Part shown: in pieces, positions 1-8,746 of the stretch
How positions within the stretch are numbered: the first letter of the stretch is position 1
Layout of the letters: each line of letters begins with the position of its first letter
Source: Dyella sp. AtDHG13
GTDB taxonomy: Bacteria; Pseudomonadota; Gammaproteobacteria; Xanthomonadales; Rhodanobacteraceae
Assembly (NCBI RefSeq): GCF_003201105.1
Contig: NZ_QICJ01000013.1
Coordinates: 62,001 to 126,000 of the forward strand
Direction: 5' to 3'
DNA: 64,000 bases
Notes under the pieces: model-generated
Told to the model about the DNA's origin: nothing
Database searches by the model: none
Seen by the model: the letters and a program-made list of their open reading frames with translations, nothing else
Program-made: the position numbers and the translations under genes

Positions 1-1
1 G

Positions 2-499
2 ACCGGCATCTTCAATCACCAGCATTTCGTGAGCGAGGCCGAGCGCATGCTGCATGCGACGGAGCGGAAATCCGGCGCCGCGTGCCTGATCTCCATCGAC
101 CTGGATCACTTCAAGCTGATCAACGACACGCATGGCCACGCCGTGGGCGACGTGGTGCTCAAGCACACCGTGACGCTGTGCCAGCGCCAGCTGCGCCCCA
201 CCGACCTGTTCGGCCGGCTGGGCGGCGAGGAGTTCGGCATTCTGCTGCCCGACTGCACGCGCGAGCAGGGCGTGGCCATCGCCGACCGCATCCGCAAGGC
301 CATCGAGGCCACGCCCGTGGACGGCGACGGCCGCCTGGTCACGTTCTCCGCCAGCATCGGCCTGGCCTCCACCGACAGCTCCGGCTACGAGCTGCAGCTG
401 CTGCGCCGGGAGGCGGATGCCGCGCTCTATCGCGCCAAACGCACCGGACGCAACCGTGTGATCGCGGACAATCAGATGCCGGGGATGATCAGGGCCTGA
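2..499 (+). CDS. GGDEF domain diguanylate cyclase, C-terminal part (5' end outside window)
   Basis: The gene enters from the left edge; the reading frame is open from base 2, so the start and any N-terminal sensor domain are missing. The visible part is almost a whole GGDEF domain, which makes the second messenger c-di-GMP from two GTP. It begins with the usual TG-[IL]-F/Y-N-[HR] stretch, has the DxDHFKxxND substrate-binding block, and carries an intact GGEEF active-site signature. An RPTD sequence lies exactly five residues before GGEEF, which matches the RxxD inhibitory I-site, so product feedback inhibition is expected. The end (DAALYRAKRTGRN) is the normal domain terminus; no EAL domain follows. 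Active cyclase is therefore likely, but input and localisation cannot be judged. Confidence 0.93.
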   Translation, partial: TGIFNHQHFVSEAERMLHATERKSGAACLISIDLDHFKLINDTHGHAVGDVVLKHTVTLCQRQLRPTDLFGRLGGEEFGILLPDCTREQGVAIADRIRKAIEATPVDGDGRLVTFSASIGLASTDSSGYELQLLRREADAALYRAKRTGRNRVIADNQMPGMIRA

Positions 500-531
500 G
501 CGCCTTCAACATCTCGCGTGTGCGATTGGCT

Positions 532-674
532 CCCTCACCGTCATTCCGGCGCAGGCCGGAATCCAGTGGCCTCGGGACACGGTTTTCGCTGAAGAGCCCA
601 CGGCTTTGACGTTACGCGATAACCGCACACGACCGTCACTGGATTCCGGCCTGCGCCGGAATGACGGTGAGGGG
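532..674. repeat. REP doublet (REPIN-like), copy A
   Basis: About 143 bp whose two ends are inverted copies: ccctcaccgtcattccgg at the left and ccggaatgacggtgagggg at the right. Each end also holds its own short hairpin (ccggcgcaggccgg type). The unique middle (about 70 bp) matches the middle of copy B at 2171-2299 when one of them is reverse-complemented, so these are two insertions of one element. The structure fits REPINs: non-autonomous REP pairs mobilised by a RAYT transposase encoded elsewhere. It separates the GGDEF gene from the DUF899 gene and can fold as a strong hairpin in transcripts. Confidence 0.85.
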
Positions 675-745
675 AATGAGCCTCACGGGATCGTGACAGG
701 CTTCGACGCACACAAGCGCCCCGTCGCGACCCGCCGCTTCCGCGC

Positions 746-1456
746 TCAGCTACCGTAATCCAGCTTCGGATACCAATCCGTGCCGCGTCCCTCGGGCACG
801 CAGTCCAGGATGGTCCAGATCGGCATGAGGTCAGGTGCGCCGCGCGGGTCCTGGCCGGGGTCGGCGGTGGCCATGCCCATCTCGCCGGCCCAGAACAGGC
901 GGATATGGCCGTCGCGCCGGGTGAAGACGCAGAAGGCCGGCTCATCGTTGCCCTTGTCGTCGATGGCGCCGTAGTCGCGGCTGAAATGGCCGTTCACGTC
1001 CGAATACAGCGGCAGATCCTTCCAGCCGCGCGATTGCTTGAAGGCGAGCAGCCGTTCGATGGGCGAGCGTGCGATCGCCGCCAGTGCGACGCGTTGCTGG
1101 ATGTCGCGCGCCTCGCCGTTCCATGCGCTCAGCAGCGACGTACACATGGGGCAGGGGCGTTCGCGTTGCGGGCCGAACATGTAGCTGTAGGTAACCAGGG
1201 TCTGCTTGTCGCCGAACAGGCCGGCGAAATCGATGGGACCGTGTTCGCCCATGAAGCGGTAGTCGCCGTTCACCTCGGGGCCGGGCGGCAGGGCGCGGCG
1301 TTGTTCGGCCACGCGCTCGATATGGCGGCGCAGTTCGATTTCCTCGGCGAGCAGGGCGTTGCGGGCGCGGCGGTAGTCGGCGCTTTCGCCAGCAAAGGTG
1401 ACGCCGTTGCGCTTCACCAGCTCGGCGGCGGGAACCAGGTTGGGGGCTTGGGACAT
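746..1456 (-). CDS. DUF899 family thioredoxin-like protein
   Basis: A 236-residue soluble protein without signal peptide. It matches the DUF899 family, which has a thioredoxin-like fold: the central part contains FGPQRERPCPMCTS, where CPMC occupies the place of a thioredoxin CxxC active site, followed by a LLAFKQSRGW segment and a DxNGHFSRDYG segment typical of the family. The C-terminal half (FxVFTRRDGHIRLFWAGE) is also characteristic. The biochemical role of DUF899 proteins is not established; a thiol-disulfide or peroxiredoxin-like activity is an inference from the fold. The gene stands alone between copy A of a REP doublet and a divergently transcribed GyrI-like gene. Confidence 0.85.
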   Translation of the reverse strand: MSQAPNLVPAAELVKRNGVTFAGESADYRRARNALLAEEIELRRHIERVAEQRRALPPGPEVNGDYRFMGEHGPIDFAGLFGDKQTLVTYSYMFGPQRERPCPMCTSLLSAWNGEARDIQQRVALAAIARSPIERLLAFKQSRGWKDLPLYSDVNGHFSRDYGAIDDKGNDEPAFCVFTRRDGHIRLFWAGEMGMATADPGQDPRGAPDLMPIWTILDCVPEGRGTDWYPKLDYGS

Positions 1457-1676
1457 GACATGACCTCGGGCGCGGCAGACGGAAGGAGGGGCAGGCGCAT
1501 CCTCGGCCCGGCAGGGCGAAGGGCGCGTCTATCCTCACGACGAACGAAGGGCGGCCGTATCGACACCGCCGGGCCGGAAAGCCGCGCGGCGTGCAAGTGG
1601 CCCTTTTCACCCTGTTGTCATATCCGCCCGCTGGCTTAGGCTTGGGGCTCGCTCAATGCCGCCCCAGGACGCCGCC

Positions 1677-2129
1677 ATGGATCACCGGATCGTATCGCTG
1701 CCCGCCTTCACGGTTGTCGGACTGGAGTACGTCGCCCGCAGCCCCGCCGGCATCGGCCCGCTGTGGGAGCGCTTCCAGCCCCGCGGGCACGAAGTGCAGC
1801 CGCTGGCGGAAACCGGCGTGGCCTATGGCGTGTGCACCGCGATGCCGGACGGCATGCTGCGCTACGTGGCCGGCTTGCCGGTGGCGGACGATGCGGCGGT
1901 GCCCGAGGGCATGGTGAAGTTCACGGTGCCGGCGCAGAAGTACGGCGTGTTCACGCATCGGGGCGCGGTGAGCGGCATCGGCGAAACCTTCCAGACCATC
2001 CACACGCGCCTGCTGCCCAAGCTGGGTTTGCGCGCGCGGCCAGGCGTGGAGTTCGAGCGCTATGACGAGCGCTTTATCGCGCCGGATGATCCGGCGTCGG
2101 AGACGGATCTTTATATTCCGGTGGAATAA
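1677..2129 (+). CDS. GyrI-like / AraC effector-binding domain protein
   Basis: A 150-residue stand-alone small-molecule-binding domain of the GyrI-like (SHV/Bacterial regulatory effector binding) superfamily: the start (RIVSLPAFTVVGLEY) and the end (ERYDERFxxPxxxxxxDLYIPV) fit the two-half fold that ends in an acidic ligand-pocket strand. There is no DNA-binding domain, so it is more likely a ligand sink or hydrolase-like GyrI protein than a regulator. ATG at 1677 was preferred to the one at 1656 because an AGGA sits a normal distance upstream of it. It is transcribed divergently from the DUF899 gene and is followed by REP doublet copy B. Confidence 0.8.
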   Translation: MDHRIVSLPAFTVVGLEYVARSPAGIGPLWERFQPRGHEVQPLAETGVAYGVCTAMPDGMLRYVAGLPVADDAAVPEGMVKFTVPAQKYGVFTHRGAVSGIGETFQTIHTRLLPKLGLRARPGVEFERYDERFIAPDDPASETDLYIPVE

Positions 2130-2170
2130 GAGGCTGCACGCGCGCTCAATGGACCCTCATTCCCCCCGCT

Positions 2171-2299
2171 CGTCATTCCGGCGCAGGCCGGAATCCAGTG
2201 ACGGAAACGGTCGGCTGTCGCGTGAAGTCAAAGCATTGGGCTCTTCCGCGAAGACCGTGCCGCGAGGCCACTGGATTCCGGCCTGCGCCGGAATGACGT
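2171..2299. repeat. REP doublet (REPIN-like), copy B, inverted relative to copy A
   Basis: Starts with cgtcattccggcgcaggccgg and ends with the inverted match ccggcctgcgccggaatgacg. The internal part shares blocks such as gtcaaag, gggctctt and cgaggccactgg with the reverse complement of copy A (532-674), which shows common descent rather than chance REP pairing. It lies between the convergent ends of the GyrI-like gene and the unknown gene at 2335-2955, where it could act as a bidirectional transcription or mRNA-decay barrier. Confidence 0.85.
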
Positions 2300-2334
2300 G
2301 ACGAGAGTTGAAGGTCTTCAGCCAGCCCGAGACT

Positions 2335-2955
2335 TCACGCCGCCATCCGCACCCGCGGAAAAGCCGCGAACGCCTCGTTCAACGTCGCACTCATCTGCGC
2401 CGCCAATTCGCCGTAATTCGACGCACGCGGCACCCGTGCCCGCTTGGGCGCCTCTTCCAGCAGATCGACAAAACCACGCGTGGTGGCATCCGCCGCGTGG
2501 GCGAACACGCAGGCGCGCGGTGAATCGAGGAACACGCGCATTTCCACGCGCACGCAGACCTCGGGCGTGGTGGCGCCATCAGGCAGGATCAGCATGGACA
2601 GCGAGCGATGGCCGCGGCGGCGCAGCATGCGCAGGCATTCGTCCAGCTCGATCACCAACTGGTGGCCGTCCGGCAGGCACAGGTCGCGGTGGAACACCGC
2701 TTCCATCTCGGCCACCGCCTTGCGCACCTCGTTCTCGATGCGGCCCAGAAAGCCCACGCGCAGCTCGTGCCGCGTGTAGTGGATGGGCATGGTGGAAACC
2801 TGAATATCGTTCTTGCGCACCAGGGTGGAATGGTTGATGCGCGTGAAGCTCAGGCCCGCCGCTTCGTAGCTTTGCCGTGCGTTGGCGCCGCTGATGCCCG
2901 CGAATGCGGCCCATGCGGCCTTGAGATAGGCGATGTTCGGCGCCGTTTGCAGCAT
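2335..2955 (-). CDS. Unrecognised conserved-looking protein
   Basis: A 206-residue protein I cannot assign to a family. It has no signal peptide or membrane segment. The N-terminal 35 residues are alanine-rich and probably helical; the middle (VGFLGRIENEVRKAVAEMEAVFHRDL) looks helical and is followed by alternating hydrophobic strands (HQLVIELDECLRMLRRRGHRSLSMLILPDG and PEVCVRVEMRVFLDSPRACVFAHA). Codon use and GC content are like the neighbours, which supports a real gene. It is divergent from the phosphoesterase gene at 3160, about 200 bp away. Its function is unknown. Confidence 0.6.
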   Translation of the reverse strand: MLQTAPNIAYLKAAWAAFAGISGANARQSYEAAGLSFTRINHSTLVRKNDIQVSTMPIHYTRHELRVGFLGRIENEVRKAVAEMEAVFHRDLCLPDGHQLVIELDECLRMLRRRGHRSLSMLILPDGATTPEVCVRVEMRVFLDSPRACVFAHAADATTRGFVDLLEEAPKRARVPRASNYGELAAQMSATLNEAFAAFPRVRMAA

Positions 2956-3159
2956 ACGTGTCCCGCCATGAAGGGAGAGGGTGCCCCGTTGCCGGGGACG
3001 AGGGGTTTATCGGCGTGGAACGGAGAAACTTCAGTCCGTTCCATCCTGAACACCGCGATGTGCGCCAGGTCACGTGTACGACACGCACCGGTGATGGAAT
3101 GCAGACATGCCGGGCGGCCCAATGGCCGCATCCCCTCGCACGAGCCTCAAGGCGGCGAC

Positions 3160-4602
3160 ATGACCCCCAAGACCGCGAACGCACTGTCGGCCATCAACCA
3201 CGTCGTGGTGCTGATGCTGGAGAACCGCTCCTTCGACCACATGCTGGGCTTTCTCTATGCGGACTCGGGCAATGTGTCGCCCACGGGCCAGCCTTTCGAG
3301 GGACTGACCGGCAAGGAAAGCAATCCGGGCGCGGGCGGCGGGGCCGCCGTCACGGTGTTCGCCATCGAGCCGGGAACCACCAGCACCTACTACATGCCCG
3401 GCGCGGACCCCGGCGAGGGCTACAGCGCCACCAATGCGCAGCTGTTCGGCAACACCAAGGCACCCGTGCCGCCGGTGGCGACCAACCAGGGCTTCGTCGC
3501 CAACTTCGCCTCCACGCTCACGTGGGAGGCGCAGCAGAAGCGTTCCATCCTGCCGGGCACCGTGGCCGCCGATATCATGGCCATGCATACGCCGCAGACC
3601 TTGCCCGTGCTGTCGGCGCTGGCGCGCGGCTTTGCGGTGTGCGACCACTGGTTCGGCTCCGCGCCCACCGAAACCCTGCCGAACCGCGCGTTCACCCAGG
3701 CCGCCACCTCGCAGGGCCACATGGACGACGCCACCAAGTCGTTCACCGCGCCCACCATCTATGCGTCCCTTACGCAAAAGGGCGTGTCGTGGGCCATTTA
3801 TGGCTACAACGCCGAACCGCTCACGCGCATGACGTATGCCGATCTGGTGAACGCGCCGGACGCCAACTTTGGCAAGTTTTCGGACTTCCAGACGGCCGCC
3901 GCCAACGGCACGCTGGCCAACTACAGCTTCCTCGAACCCAGCTGGGGTTCCAGCGGCAACAGCCAGCATCCCAACTACGATGTGGCGCTGGGCGAGCAGC
4001 TGATCCACGACGTGTACACCGCGCTGCGCAATGGACCGCTGTGGAATCAGACGCTGCTGATCGTGACCTACGACGAGCACGGCGGCTGCTACGACCACGT
4101 GCCGCCACCGACCAACGCCGTGCCGCCCGATGCCACGGCGGGCGAGTACGGTTTCGATTTCAAGCGCTTCGGGCCGCGCGTGCCGACGCTGCTGATCTCG
4201 CCGTTGATCCCCGCCGGCACGGTGTTCCGCGTACCGGCGCAGGGCATGCCGCTGGATCACACCTCCATCCTGCGCACGATCGAACAGCGCTGGGGCGTGC
4301 CGGCGCTGACCGCGCGCGATGCCGCCGCACCGGATGTCGGTGCCGTGCTCAGCTTGACGACGCCGCGCACCGACGATCCGCTCGCCGGCGTGACGGCGCC
4401 GACGTCCAAGGGAAAGAATCCGGCGGCGGGCGAGATCTCCCATCTCCAGGCGGTCTACGCGGAACTGGTGTCGCGATTGCCCGTGCCCGATGCGAACGGC
4501 AACACCCAGCACGCCATGCCGGCGCTCAAGACCGAGGCCGATGCGGACCGCTACATCGACGAGCGGCTCGCCGCGTGGAAGGCGTCGCGATCTTCGTCAT
4601 AG
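3160..4602 (+). CDS. Phosphoesterase family protein (phospholipase C / acid phosphatase type)
   Basis: A 480-residue member of the phosphoesterase family that includes bacterial phospholipase C and acid phosphatase AcpA. Visible landmarks in order: VVLMLENRSFDHMLGF near residues 15-30, carrying the Glu-Asn of the metal site; GSxPTETLPNRAF near 165; TYDEHGGCYDHVPPP near 303, the second metal-binding block; FGPRVPTLLISP near 341; and DHTSILRTIE near 366. The substrate is likely a phosphomonoester or phosphodiester such as a phospholipid. Unlike many relatives it shows no Sec or Tat signal at the N terminus, so localisation is uncertain. ATG 3160 has an AAGGCGG ribosome site a few bases upstream, and the family similarity begins immediately after it. 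Confidence 0.85.
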   Translation: MTPKTANALSAINHVVVLMLENRSFDHMLGFLYADSGNVSPTGQPFEGLTGKESNPGAGGGAAVTVFAIEPGTTSTYYMPGADPGEGYSATNAQLFGNTKAPVPPVATNQGFVANFASTLTWEAQQKRSILPGTVAADIMAMHTPQTLPVLSALARGFAVCDHWFGSAPTETLPNRAFTQAATSQGHMDDATKSFTAPTIYASLTQKGVSWAIYGYNAEPLTRMTYADLVNAPDANFGKFSDFQTAAANGTLANYSFLEPSWGSSGNSQHPNYDVALGEQLIHDVYTALRNGPLWNQTLLIVTYDEHGGCYDHVPPPTNAVPPDATAGEYGFDFKRFGPRVPTLLISPLIPAGTVFRVPAQGMPLDHTSILRTIEQRWGVPALTARDAAAPDVGAVLSLTTPRTDDPLAGVTAPTSKGKNPAAGEISHLQAVYAELVSRLPVPDANGNTQHAMPALKTEADADRYIDERLAAWKASRSSS

Positions 4603-4758
4603 TGGCGACAGCGCGGAGCATCCCTCCCAAGCATGACCTTTGTCCTAGGCGCCGGCCGCGGGGCAGGGGGTATAAGTGTCGCGACAGCATTGAACGTCGC
4701 CGTGTAGGGAGTGCGTGGCGGCCACTATTCGTGCCAAAAAGGTGGGGAGAGACAACGC

Positions 4759-7068
4759 ATGATCCGTTTGACGATACGGCCGCTGCTGGCGGCTTGCCTG
4801 CTGGCTTCCATGGGCAGCGCACTGGCCGCGGACGATCCGGCCAAGGCCGGCGATGGCATGCTCGGCTTCACCGCCGAGGGCGCCGCCGCGCAGCAGAGCC
4901 TGGAGCAACGCTTCGATGCCTTGCTCGATCCGGCGGACCAGCGCGCATGGCTCAAGCAGATGTCCTCCGAGCCCAACCAGGTCGGCTCGTCGCACGACAA
5001 GGCCAACGCGGAATTCATGCTGGCCAAGTTCAAGGAGTGGGGCTGGGACGCCCATATCGAAACCTTCAACGTGCTCTATCCCACGCCCAAGAAAGTGGCG
5101 CTCGAACTGAAGGGTCCGCACCCGTACACCGCGAAGCTGCACGAACCCGCCGTGGCCGGCGATGCGACGTCCGGCATCAAGGACGGCGTGCTGCCGCCGT
5201 ACAACGTCTACGGCGGCGATGGCGACGTGAGCGCGCCGCTGGTCTACGTCAATTACGGCATGCCGGACGACTACAAGGATCTGGCCCGCCGCGGCATCGA
5301 TGTGCGCGGCAAGATCGTGATCGCCCGCTACGGCGGCGGCTGGCGCGGCCTCAAGCCCAAGCTGGCGCAGCAGCATGGCGCCGTGGGCTGCCTGATCTAC
5401 TCCGATCCGCACGATGACGGCTATGCCGAGGGCGACACCTATCCGCAGGGCGGCTGGCGTCCGGAGGACGGCGTGCAGCGCGGTTCGGTGGCCGACATGC
5501 AGCAGTATCCCGGCGATCCGCTCACGCCCGGCGTCGGCTCCACGCCCGGCGCCAAGCGATTGGCGCTGAAGGACGCCAAAACCGTCCTCAAGATTCCCGT
5601 GCTGCCCATTTCCTACGCGGATGCCACGCCGCTGCTCAAATCGCTCACCGGGCCGGTGGCGCCGGATCACTGGCGCGGTTCGCTGCCGCTCACGTACCAC
5701 ATCGGTCCGAGCAGCGCGCCCGTGCACCTGACCGTGTTGTCCGATTGGGGCCAGAAGCCGGTGTACGACGTGATCGCCACGATCAAGGGTTCCACCGAAC
5801 CCGACCGCTGGATCGTGCGCGGCAACCATCACGACGGCTGGGTGTTCGGCGCATGGGATCCGCTGGCCGGCAACGTCGCGCTGCTGGCGGAGGCCAAAGC
5901 CATCGGCACGCTCTACAAGCAGGGCTGGAAGCCGCAGCGCACCCTGGTCTACGCCAGCTGGGACGGCGAGGAAACGGGCCTGCTCGGCTCCACCGAATGG
6001 GCGGAAACCCACGCGGACGAGTTGAAGCAGAAGGCGGTGCTCTATCTCAACTCCGATACCAACGGGCGCGGCTTCCTGGAAGCGGGCGGCAGCCATTCCT
6101 ATCAGCGTCTGGTGAATCAGGTGGCCAGCGGCGTCATCGACCCGGAAACCAAGGCCAGCGTGCTCGATCGCATGCGCGCGCACGTCATGGTCAGCGGCAG
6201 CGCCAAGGACGCCAAGCCCGAGGCCAAGGAGTTCGCCAAGCTCGCCGCGACCGGTGGCGACGTGCCGATCGCGGCGCTGGGTTCGGGCTCCGACTACAGC
6301 GCCTTCCTCGAACACCTGGGCATCGCCTCGCTGGACCTGGGCTTCAGCGGCGAGGACGACAACGGCGGCATCTACCACTCCGCCTACGACTCGTTCGACC
6401 ACTACGTGCGCTTCGGCGATCCGGATTTCCAGTACGGCGTGGCGCTGTCAAAAGTCGCCGGCCACATCGTGCTGCGCACCGCCGACGCCAGCGTGCTGCC
6501 GATGCGCTTCGGCGATTTCAGCGACACGCTGGATCGCTACGTGGAGCAGTTGCACAAGCTGGTGGAGGACACGCGCAAGGACACCGAGCAGCAGCATCAG
6601 CTGCTCGACAAGCACGCGTATGCGCTGGTGTCCGATCCGACGCGGCCGATCCTGCCGCCGGAGCGCGACTCCGACGTGCCCGACATCAAGCTCGCCCCGC
6701 TCGACGACGCGGCGAAGAAGCTCAAGAAGAGCGCGCAGGCCTTCGAGGACGCCTACGGCAAGCGCGCCGCGGCCGGCCTCACGCTATCGGCCGAGCAGCG
6801 TCAGCAGGTGAATGCGCTGATGGGGCAGATGGAACAGTCGCTCACGAGCAAGGCGGGCCTGCCGGAACGCCCGTGGTTCCAGCACATGATCTACGCGCCG
6901 GGCATGCTCACCGGCTACGGCGTGAAAACCGTGCCGGGCGTGCGCGAAGCCATCGAGGCTCGCCGTTGGGACGAAGCCAACCAGTTCGCGCAGGTGACGG
7001 CGAAAACGCTGGACGGCTACCGCGAACAGCTGGACAAGATCACGGCGCTGCTGAAGAAGTCGTCCTGA
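4759..7068 (+). CDS. Exported M28 family zinc peptidase (glutamate carboxypeptidase II-like)
   Basis: A 769-residue secreted peptidase. Residues 1-24 are a Sec signal peptide ending AxA (GSALAADD). A PA-type insert domain lies around residues 150-300, and the M28 catalytic core follows: NHHDGWVFGAWDP near 355 gives metal ligands, DGEETG near 402 gives the catalytic Glu pair, YLNSDTNGRG gives the next ligand, and YHSAYDSFDHY near 535 gives the last His. The C-terminal about 170 residues match the transferrin-receptor-like dimerisation domain. The domain order is that of glutamate carboxypeptidase II, so a carboxypeptidase or aminopeptidase acting in the periplasm is likely. ATG 4759 has a GGGGAGA ribosome site; the longer in-frame GTG upstream would spoil the signal peptide. 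Confidence 0.9.
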   Translation: MIRLTIRPLLAACLLASMGSALAADDPAKAGDGMLGFTAEGAAAQQSLEQRFDALLDPADQRAWLKQMSSEPNQVGSSHDKANAEFMLAKFKEWGWDAHIETFNVLYPTPKKVALELKGPHPYTAKLHEPAVAGDATSGIKDGVLPPYNVYGGDGDVSAPLVYVNYGMPDDYKDLARRGIDVRGKIVIARYGGGWRGLKPKLAQQHGAVGCLIYSDPHDDGYAEGDTYPQGGWRPEDGVQRGSVADMQQYPGDPLTPGVGSTPGAKRLALKDAKTVLKIPVLPISYADATPLLKSLTGPVAPDHWRGSLPLTYHIGPSSAPVHLTVLSDWGQKPVYDVIATIKGSTEPDRWIVRGNHHDGWVFGAWDPLAGNVALLAEAKAIGTLYKQGWKPQRTLVYASWDGEETGLLGSTEWAETHADELKQKAVLYLNSDTNGRGFLEAGGSHSYQRLVNQVASGVIDPETKASVLDRMRAHVMVSGSAKDAKPEAKEFAKLAATGGDVPIAALGSGSDYSAFLEHLGIASLDLGFSGEDDNGGIYHSAYDSFDHYVRFGDPDFQYGVALSKVAGHIVLRTADASVLPMRFGDFSDTLDRYVEQLHKLVEDTRKDTEQQHQLLDKHAYALVSDPTRPILPPERDSDVPDIKLAPLDDAAKKLKKSAQAFEDAYGKRAAAGLTLSAEQRQQVNALMGQMEQSLTSKAGLPERPWFQHMIYAPGMLTGYGVKTVPGVREAIEARRWDEANQFAQVTAKTLDGYREQLDKITALLKKSS

Positions 7069-7084
7069 TCGTGAGCGGCAACCG

Positions 7085-7426
7085 TCATTCCAGCTCGGCC
7101 GGAGTGTCGGTTGCCGGCGCGGCGATGTCCGCGACGGCATGCAGGTAGCCGAGCTTGCGGTGCTTGGGCAGCTGCTTGATTTCCCACTCGGCGCGTGACG
7201 CCGCCGCGCGATCTGCATAGCTGCGTGAACCCAGCAGGCGCAGCGGCGGATGCGAGCGCGTGTAACGGGCGCCCTTGCCGTTCACATGGGCCAGGTAGCG
7301 CGCTTCCAGGTCATTGGTGATGCCCGCGTAGTACGAGCCGTCGCGGCATTCGATCAGGTAGAGGCACCAGGTGCCTGCGGCTGTGGCGGTGGTCGGATCG
7401 GGCATGGTCGGGGCGGTGCGTTCCAT
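7085..7426 (-). CDS. GIY-YIG nuclease superfamily protein
   Basis: A 113-residue protein consisting of one GIY-YIG domain of the small UPF0213/YhbQ-like type. The signature reads [18 protein letters not shown], with the two core tyrosine-containing strands, followed by the Arg of [18 protein letters not shown] and the later Glu of [12 protein letters not shown]. These proteins resemble the catalytic domain of UvrC and some homing endonucleases, but their cellular substrate is not well defined. An internal ATG at 7405 is an alternative start, since the domain begins only after it. The gene ends 16 bp from the convergent M28 peptidase gene. Confidence 0.85.
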   Translation of the reverse strand: MERTAPTMPDPTTATAAGTWCLYLIECRDGSYYAGITNDLEARYLAHVNGKGARYTRSHPPLRLLGSRSYADRAAASRAEWEIKQLPKHRKLGYLHAVADIAAPATDTPAELE

Positions 7427-7472
7427 CGTCGCCAGTGTGCCTGATCTGGCTTCGCTTCCGCAGGGTGATCCG

Positions 7473-7928
7473 TTAGTGGGCCAGCTTGTTGCGCGCGAAG
7501 AGGGCGATGATCCAGCCGAACAGCAGCATGGCCGCCAGGTTGGCGATGAAGTTGAAGGTGCTGAAGTGCGGCGTGGCGTGCAGCGCGGAAAGCGGAACGA
7601 CCACGTAGTTCATCACGACGAATACCACCACGCCGTAGGCCACGCCCCAGACCGGCCACTGCCGCGTCGCAGCAACGCGCCGGCCGACGATGAGCACGAA
7701 GATCGCGGCGATCAGCAGCGACATGGCCCATTGCAGCACCAGGCCCAGCGCCGCTTCGGGGAGGCCACCGGCCAGCGCGCCCCTGCCCAGCAGCCCGCTG
7801 GCGACATAGCGGAGGATGACCAGCGGGTTGTAGCCGCTGATCAGCGAGGCGGCGCCGATGTCCAGCGTGCCGGCGACGAAACCACCCCAGAGGATGGCGG
7901 CGAGCGGGGAGTGACGCGGGCGGAACAT
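7473..7928 (-). CDS. Small integral membrane protein
   Basis: A 151-residue protein with about four hydrophobic segments ([20 protein letters not shown]; the segment around [57 protein letters not shown]). It resembles uncharacterised inner-membrane proteins of the YagU/DUF1440-like sort, but I cannot name the family with certainty. ATG 7928 was chosen because hydrophobic sequence begins soon after; a longer frame to 7988 would add 20 unremarkable residues. It is divergent from the 2'-5' RNA ligase-like gene and lies next to the GIY-YIG gene on the same strand. Confidence 0.7.
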   Translation of the reverse strand: MFRPRHSPLAAILWGGFVAGTLDIGAASLISGYNPLVILRYVASGLLGRGALAGGLPEAALGLVLQWAMSLLIAAIFVLIVGRRVAATRQWPVWGVAYGVVVFVVMNYVVVPLSALHATPHFSTFNFIANLAAMLLFGWIIALFARNKLAH

Positions 7929-8040
7929 GGCATTCTCCAAGGCGTCTGGCGGCGTCACTGTAGCGGCAAGCTGGCCGGGCCGCGACATGACTTTCCGCAG
8001 GCGGGCGGCGGGCGGGTGTGCGAATCGCTACCATCTGGGC

Positions 8041-8694
8041 ATGCTCTTTTCCGATCCCGTGGCGGGACCCGCCGAAACGCTGGTGGCCGAGTTGCGCGAT
8101 GTCCCCGAGTGGCATCGCGGACGCGGGCGTTACGGCGTGTGGGTGGTGCCGGTGCAGGACGCGGCCTTGCTCGATTACCTCGACGCGGCGCGCGAGCAGC
8201 TTGCCGATCTGATCCATCCCAGCCCGCGAAGGCAGCCGCATCTCACCGTGTTCGTCTGCGGTTTCCATGGCGAGGATCGCGAGGACGACGATTTCCCGCC
8301 GCAGCGGTTGGCGCGGCAGATCGCGCTGCTGGATGACTGTGCGGGAGCAGCTTGCAGCCTTCCGCTGGCGCGGCCCGACAGTTTCGCTAGCGCGGCCTTC
8401 GTTCCCGTGGGCGATCCGCAAGGGCGGCTGACAGAGTGGCGACGCGCGCTGGGCGAGGCGAGCCGCGAGATCAGGCAGTCACCGTATGTGCCGCATATCA
8501 CGCTGGGTCTGTATCGCCGGCGCGTCGGCGCGGAGGTGGTGCGGCAGCGGCTGTCCACGCTCGCCGCGCCGCCGCCGATGCTCGCGGTGCGGGAGCTGCA
8601 TTACGTCACCTACGACACGCGCGATCAGCTGGGGCCGCTGGAGACGGTCCACACTGTGACGCTGGGGCCGGCGACGATCACGGCGAGTGCATGA
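8041..8694 (+). CDS. 2'-5' RNA ligase / 2H phosphoesterase family protein
   Basis: A 217-residue protein with two HxTx-type motifs, PHLTVF near residue 66 and PHITLG near 150, separated by about 85 residues as in the 2H phosphoesterase superfamily (LigT/ThpR, cyclic phosphodiesterases). These enzymes act on 2'-5' or 2',3'-cyclic phosphate bonds in RNA or nucleotides. The second histidine motif follows a VP segment, as is usual. The in-frame ATG at 8041 directly precedes the conserved part. Its real substrate is not predictable. It ends before a strong hairpin shared with the convergent Spy-like gene. Confidence 0.75.
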   Translation: MLFSDPVAGPAETLVAELRDVPEWHRGRGRYGVWVVPVQDAALLDYLDAAREQLADLIHPSPRRQPHLTVFVCGFHGEDREDDDFPPQRLARQIALLDDCAGAACSLPLARPDSFASAAFVPVGDPQGRLTEWRRALGEASREIRQSPYVPHITLGLYRRRVGAEVVRQRLSTLAAPPPMLAVRELHYVTYDTRDQLGPLETVHTVTLGPATITASA

Positions 8695-8700
8695 AATGCG

Positions 8701-8727
8701 GACGCGGCGCGAACGTCGCGCCGCGTC
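8701..8727. terminator. GC-rich hairpin between convergent genes
   Basis: Perfect 11-bp arms (gacgcggcgcg / cgcgccgcgtc) around a 5-base loop, placed between the 3' ends of the RNA ligase-like gene and the Spy-like gene. No T-run follows on either strand, so it may block transcription weakly or protect mRNA ends rather than act as a classical intrinsic terminator. Confidence 0.55.
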
Positions 8728-8746
8728 GACACGCTGTGTTTGGCGA

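Noticed and set aside
532..2299. REP units considered as a CRISPR array
   Set aside because: Repeats are inverted pairs, not direct repeats with regular spacers, and no cas genes are near.
2958..5417. Very long open frame (819 residues) on the plus strand
   Set aside because: It is Arg/Ala/Gly-rich with no family features and lies in another frame of the phosphoesterase and M28 peptidase genes, which have clear domains. In GC-rich DNA such shadow frames are common.
4645..6402. 585-residue minus-strand open frame opposite the M28 peptidase
   Set aside because: No recognisable motif, no ribosome site, and antisense to a well-supported gene.
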